Shown here: positions 60,401-64,000 of the stretch, in pieces | Layout: each line of letters opens with the position of its first letter | Numbering within the stretch: position 1 is the stretch's first letter | Assembly: GCA_022113835.1 (NCBI GenBank) | Contig: JAILWY010000005.1 | Location: 6,838,501-6,902,500, forward strand | Direction of reading: 5' to 3' | DNA: 64,000 nucleotides | Source: Atopsyche davidsoni | Lineage: Eukaryota > Arthropoda > Insecta > Trichoptera > Hydrobiosidae | Position numbers and translations under genes: made by a program | Notes under the pieces: generated by a model | The model's database searches: none | Told to the model about the DNA's origin: nothing | The model's input: only the letters and a program-made list of their open reading frames with translations

Positions 60401-61564
60401 ATAAATGAATAAAAGATTACATTCCACCGTAATAAAATAGCTATATATAATGTGAAACTATCACAAGTTTATTTATATTTATTAGAATAAAGCACCAATA
60501 ATTTATAATATTTTCATTTAATTGCGATTATTTGCAATATTTGACTTTCATTATTAGTCACAATACAAATCATAATTCACATCATATATTTTATGTCCAA
60601 TGCATTTGTTATTTATATTAAACGGTCAACGTTTTTTATTTGTAAAACAACAGCAATGCTTCAGTGATGGTTTTACTCATCAGAGTTATTGACTGCAGAT
60701 TGCAGTATTGCTTTCAATTTCAATGCATTTTAAATTCATTCAGTTTATTTGGTAGCAATAACAGTTTAAGCGAACGGAATAGTAAAATATTAAATTGAGT
60801 ATGTTATGTAAATGTAAATTTATACGTTGACAATAAATCGTAGGTTCATTAATTTGGTGGTATAATTTGAGCTATGTTCTTCGTGTGTCAATTAATCTTC
60901 TTTAGATGGCGCGGAGGCGTAATATCTTTTCATCAGCCCCCAAATTGATATTTCTATGTACCAACGTAAATTATGGAAGCTTAATATGTCATAATATGTC
61001 TCAAAAGCTCGGAGGACTTTGGTATAGCCTTTGCGGTTCATACGCACCGATTTCTGCTTTTCTAAAATCGCAGTAGCTTATTTTTGAACCTTTTCTTGTT
61101 CATAACGCCATTAATAAAGAAAACAATCTCTAAATCTCTGAGAAGACAATTTAAACCCCGGGGCACTTTGCTAACAGTCAGAATAACTCATTTGAGCATA
61201 TAAACCTTATTATTTGATAATTATATATACATATTCAAAACATCTAACAGATTCGTAATTTTGACTTCTATCAGCTTTGCGTTGTAAAAAAACGATTTTA
61301 GCTAACGATTAATTTGATGTTCTTTCTCATATATTTCTCCTGGAAAACGAAAGTTAATTAATTTATTCAATGAGAAAAGTCATTTTCCTAAAATACTAGG
61401 AAACTTGCGTGTTTTCATTAGTAATTACTACCAACTAGTTATATTTATAGCTATATATATATCATCCTCGCGTTTTATTTTCTTGGAAAAATCTCGAATT
61501 TTATTAGCTAATACATATTTATGAACTACGCGTATTAACGAGATGCAAAACTTAACTTTTTCAA

Positions 61565-61615
61565 TTAACTTATATATAACTTATATATATTTTTAAATAT
61601 ATATAAAATACTTTG
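61565..61615. repeat. AT-rich tandem repeat
   Basis: Repeats of ACTTATATATA with variations; low-complexity sequence. Confidence 0.6.
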
Positions 61616-61624
61616 TATATCTGT

Positions 61625-62130
61625 GCCGTCCAAATCTCGGCTGCATAAATCTACACTTCCGTCTCTCCGTGATAAAAGCAATCCTTTCTCAGATGTACGT
61701 TGACAAATAATAATGTGGACCATCCGTCTCGGAGCGCGTGTCGCGCGGGATTCCCCGGCAGAACCCTTCTGTCCGTTTTTAGAGATTCCTCTCCCGTGCG
61801 GCAAAAAAACCGACGACGCCATTCTCGACGGATTCTCGCGATTCTCGCATTGTTGCGGAGAATCCCCGGCATCGACGCAATAAACAGTTCAAGACTTGAC
61901 GAGCGGAAGCAAACGGCGAGTCCCGCGGGGGCGGTTTAATATTCAGCGATCCTAGTCGGCGACCGCGTCGGCTTATCATTTTTTCAGCATATCGAACAGT
62001 TGCCGTGTTACGGCCATCGAGACGCCTCAGAAAGCCACGCATAAAACGTACGTCGAGTAATGAATAGTTAACCGCATGCCGCCGTACACCGTACGACAAC
62101 TGTAAAGTCTGTAAAACAGCCTCCGCACGT
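61625..62130. promoter_or_regulatory. GC-rich intronic island
   Basis: About 500 bases of CpG-containing sequence, the largest such patch right of the core exon. Overlapping open frames on both strands show no family resemblance. It contains GATTCTCGCGATTCTCGC (short direct repeat). Candidate conserved element or promoter; nothing decisive is visible. Confidence 0.25.
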
Positions 62131-62387
62131 CTCAATTCTCAAAACTCCTTCTCAAATAAAGCCTTCTGTTTTATTCGCAAAATAAATTAATCGATCGATG
62201 ACGAAATTTATTTTCAAAAAGAAATCTGAAATTTATTTAATTATTTTATACGTAGTGGATATTGCTATATTTTAAAGATTCAAAAGCAAATCAGTTTTAA
62301 ATTTGTGCTTAAAACTTATATGTATATCTATTTTATGGATTGGTCAATCAGATGCGTATTTATTACCCATTACGGGTTTATTATATT

Positions 62388-62676
62388 ATTACTAATATGA
62401 TTAGGCACATTAGTTCATATATAGAAGATGATTTTAAGAAACTCTCAGAAAAATATCATCGTGATTTGTGTGGGATTTGAACCCACATCTCCTGGTTTAC
62501 ATGACCAGTGTACGAACCCTTGTTCTAACGAATCACTTCCGTTTATCGAGAATTTTTAACAATCATACTCTACATATGAATCAGTGTGCCCAGGCCAATC
62601 AATATGATATTTTTCTGAGAGTTTCTTTGAATCATCTTCTATATATGAACTAATGTGCCTAATCATATTAGTAATA
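62388..62676 (-). mobile_element. tRNA-Thr-derived inverted-repeat element, copy 2
   Basis: Near-perfect 72-base inverted repeats (62388-62459 and 62605-62676) begin ATTACTAATATGATTAGGCA. They enclose a core whose minus strand carries CTGGT-CATGTAA-ACCAG (62492-62508) and the T arm GTGGGTTCAAATCCCAC (62470-62486). This is tRNA-Thr with anticodon TGT, differing from the usual loop CTTGTAA at the universal T33. The acceptor stem is absent, so it is not a working tRNA gene. The right side also holds a second copy of the inner flank seen in copy 1. Confidence 0.7.
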
Positions 62677-62899
62677 AAACTTATATGAGATTTGTGCACG
62701 TGGTCTTATTTCACTTATATAGAAAATATTTTAACTAAGAAGTAAACATGTACTCAAGCAATTTTTATTCACGCTTTAAAATTCCATATTCAGTATTAAA
62801 TAATGAATCATAAAAACCAGACTACGAATAAGTATTTCGTTTCCATCCGGAATGCAAAATATTAGACGAGGATTCTTTTCATCAATACGAAAATGCTTT

Positions 62900-63290
62900 T
62901 CAGTCAAAAATCTGCAAAATTCTGAATTGACTGAAACTTGCATTCGAAATTTGAATACGTGTTTTTATTAAAACTCGAGCCTTTCGAATCCGAAAATCTG
63001 AATTGTGGGGCGAGCATGGAGTCGGCCGGGGGTGCACTAGTTCCCGAATAGTTGTATAAACCACCAGCCATGGCGGATACCCCCGCGGCCAAAGCAAACA
63101 GAAGCCTCCGATACAACGGATTGTTGAGGATTGCTACCAGGTATAGTTCTCGCTTTCGAGACTTCTGGTAGACATGCAGTTTCTTCGATGTGACTTCACG
63201 AATTCCCCAAGGTTCGTGAGTACTTTTAGTGGACTGTATTGTAGGTGATTTAAAGACTTTCACTTTGAACCGACAACAGGGGTCGGTAAC
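62900..63290 (-). CDS. Unidentified open frame with hydrophobic segment
   Basis: The minus-strand frame is open from 63290 to 62904 (about 128 codons) but has no early ATG. It includes KSRKRELYLVAILNNPLYRR followed by LLFALAAGVSAMAGG, which looks like a basic stretch and a membrane segment. I do not recognise it. It could be an exon of an antisense gene, a degraded repeat, or chance in a GC-richer patch. Confidence 0.15.
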
Positions 63291-64000
63291 TTAACACTTT
63301 CGCTTTGATCGCGAACTTCTTTACTGGTGACTACGAACGTCACAATATACTTCCGAACTCGCGGCGGTATATTCACTGAGATTTGTAAGATCTCTACTTT
63401 AATTACGGCAGGTACGAACATTTCGTAACCTGACCGAACCTAACGGCGGAACGGAATTCGCGTTTTTACCGGAGCGTCATCTTACGGGCATCGTAACCCC
63501 ATGAAGACATATTGAACACTAGCCCTATAGGGCTCTTACTGATCTTTATACGGTTCCAGAACAAAGAAAGGAATGTGTTTACAAGTTCTCACGCTGAAAA
63601 CATATTAAATTTAACAATCAACGAAAATATCAATTGACCGTGTCCAGAAAATATAAACTTTGGTTTCCTAGCTATTCAACATTAACTAGATCGGTTCTTA
63701 CACAAAGACATCTAGTATTTCAACATGTGCAAGACTTAAAAATCCAATATAAAATATCCGTGGGAAGGATAGATTTTAGGAATTATTTCTCTATATGAAT
63801 AGGTAACCGTAATACAAAATGTCAAATAAATCTTTCTTTGTATAGGAAACCGTATGCCTACAAATCTTTGAAAAATATAAAACTTAGTACTAAAATTCAT
63901 TATTACAAAGGAATAAGACCCTGGTTGGTTCGTTAAACTAGTTTAAACATAAAAGTGGCGCCGGCATGGCGAGCGTCACTACATCTAACAATAGTAAATA
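63291..64000. other. Right edge of window, no gene seen
   Basis: GC-richer to about 63540, then AT-rich. No exon with recognisable KChIP content is present before the end. Confidence 0.4.

Larger units (their letters stand above)
54410..62387 (+). other. Following KChIP intron, AT-rich
   Basis: The intron begins GTGAGT at 54410. I looked for the next exon, which should encode a sequence like NTSQYAHYVFNT, and did not find it. GC-richer patches occur at 56270-56400, 57090-57260, 58000-58170, 59340-59500 and 60200-60290. The patch near 58125 (GGCCGTGTCCACATTGGCGG) resembles the ends of common insect inverted-repeat transposons but only one side is seen. Confidence 0.55.

Noticed and set aside
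54410..64000. Next KChIP EF-hand exon
   Set aside because: No stretch resembling the expected calcium-binding loops was found; it must lie beyond the window.
1..64000. CRISPR arrays, bacterial operons or phage genes
   Set aside because: All repeats found are tandem or transposon-derived, and the gene structure is eukaryotic.

Overview
The window is nuclear DNA from an animal, almost certainly an insect. It is AT-rich and gene-poor, has GT-AG introns, and carries many small transposable elements and microsatellites. A decayed DNA transposon of a protein family I associate with aphids and other hemipterans, plus Penelope-like repeats, suggests Hemiptera, but the species cannot be named from sequence alone. 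No bacterial genes, operons or CRISPR arrays are present.

One gene is recognised with confidence: an insect Kv channel-interacting protein (KChIP, neuronal calcium sensor family) on the + strand. Two exons are secure. One (about 7349-8406) encodes a long Ser/Pro/Gln-rich N-terminal region ending in WTGVKFAL. The other (54215-54409) encodes the start of the conserved core, ending FFPQG. Both splice phases are 1 and they join cleanly across a 45.8-kb intron; the remaining EF-hand exons lie beyond the right edge. The long exon has no ATG in frame, so its start must lie upstream; a candidate first coding exon is at 6566-6657. Two further short ATG exons inside the large intron (22155-22194 and 41139-41202) end at good splice donors in the matching phase and are candidate alternative N-termini, as vertebrate KChIP genes have. 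A separate candidate terminal exon of an upstream gene sits at 4039-4224.

Layout: 1-1653 AT-rich; 1654-3683 a complete 2.0-kb LTR-bounded non-autonomous retroelement, whose core is a 57-bp array followed by about 42 copies of a 25-bp GC-rich repeat; 4039-4224 the candidate exon; 5940-6660 promoter, 5'UTR and candidate first exon; 7349-8406 the long KChIP exon; 8407-54214 the intron, with palindromic Penelope-like repeats carrying hammerhead-ribozyme cores, a 2.2-kb decayed DNA transposon, duplicated repeats and GC-rich islands that may be enhancers or alternative promoters; 54215-54409 the core exon; 54410-64000 the next intron. Two copies of a tRNA-Thr-derived inverted-repeat element lie either side of the core exon.

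The most interesting items are the LTR element with a minisatellite core, the paired ribozyme-bearing palindromes, the tRNA-Thr-containing inverted-repeat element, and the candidate alternative KChIP first exons.
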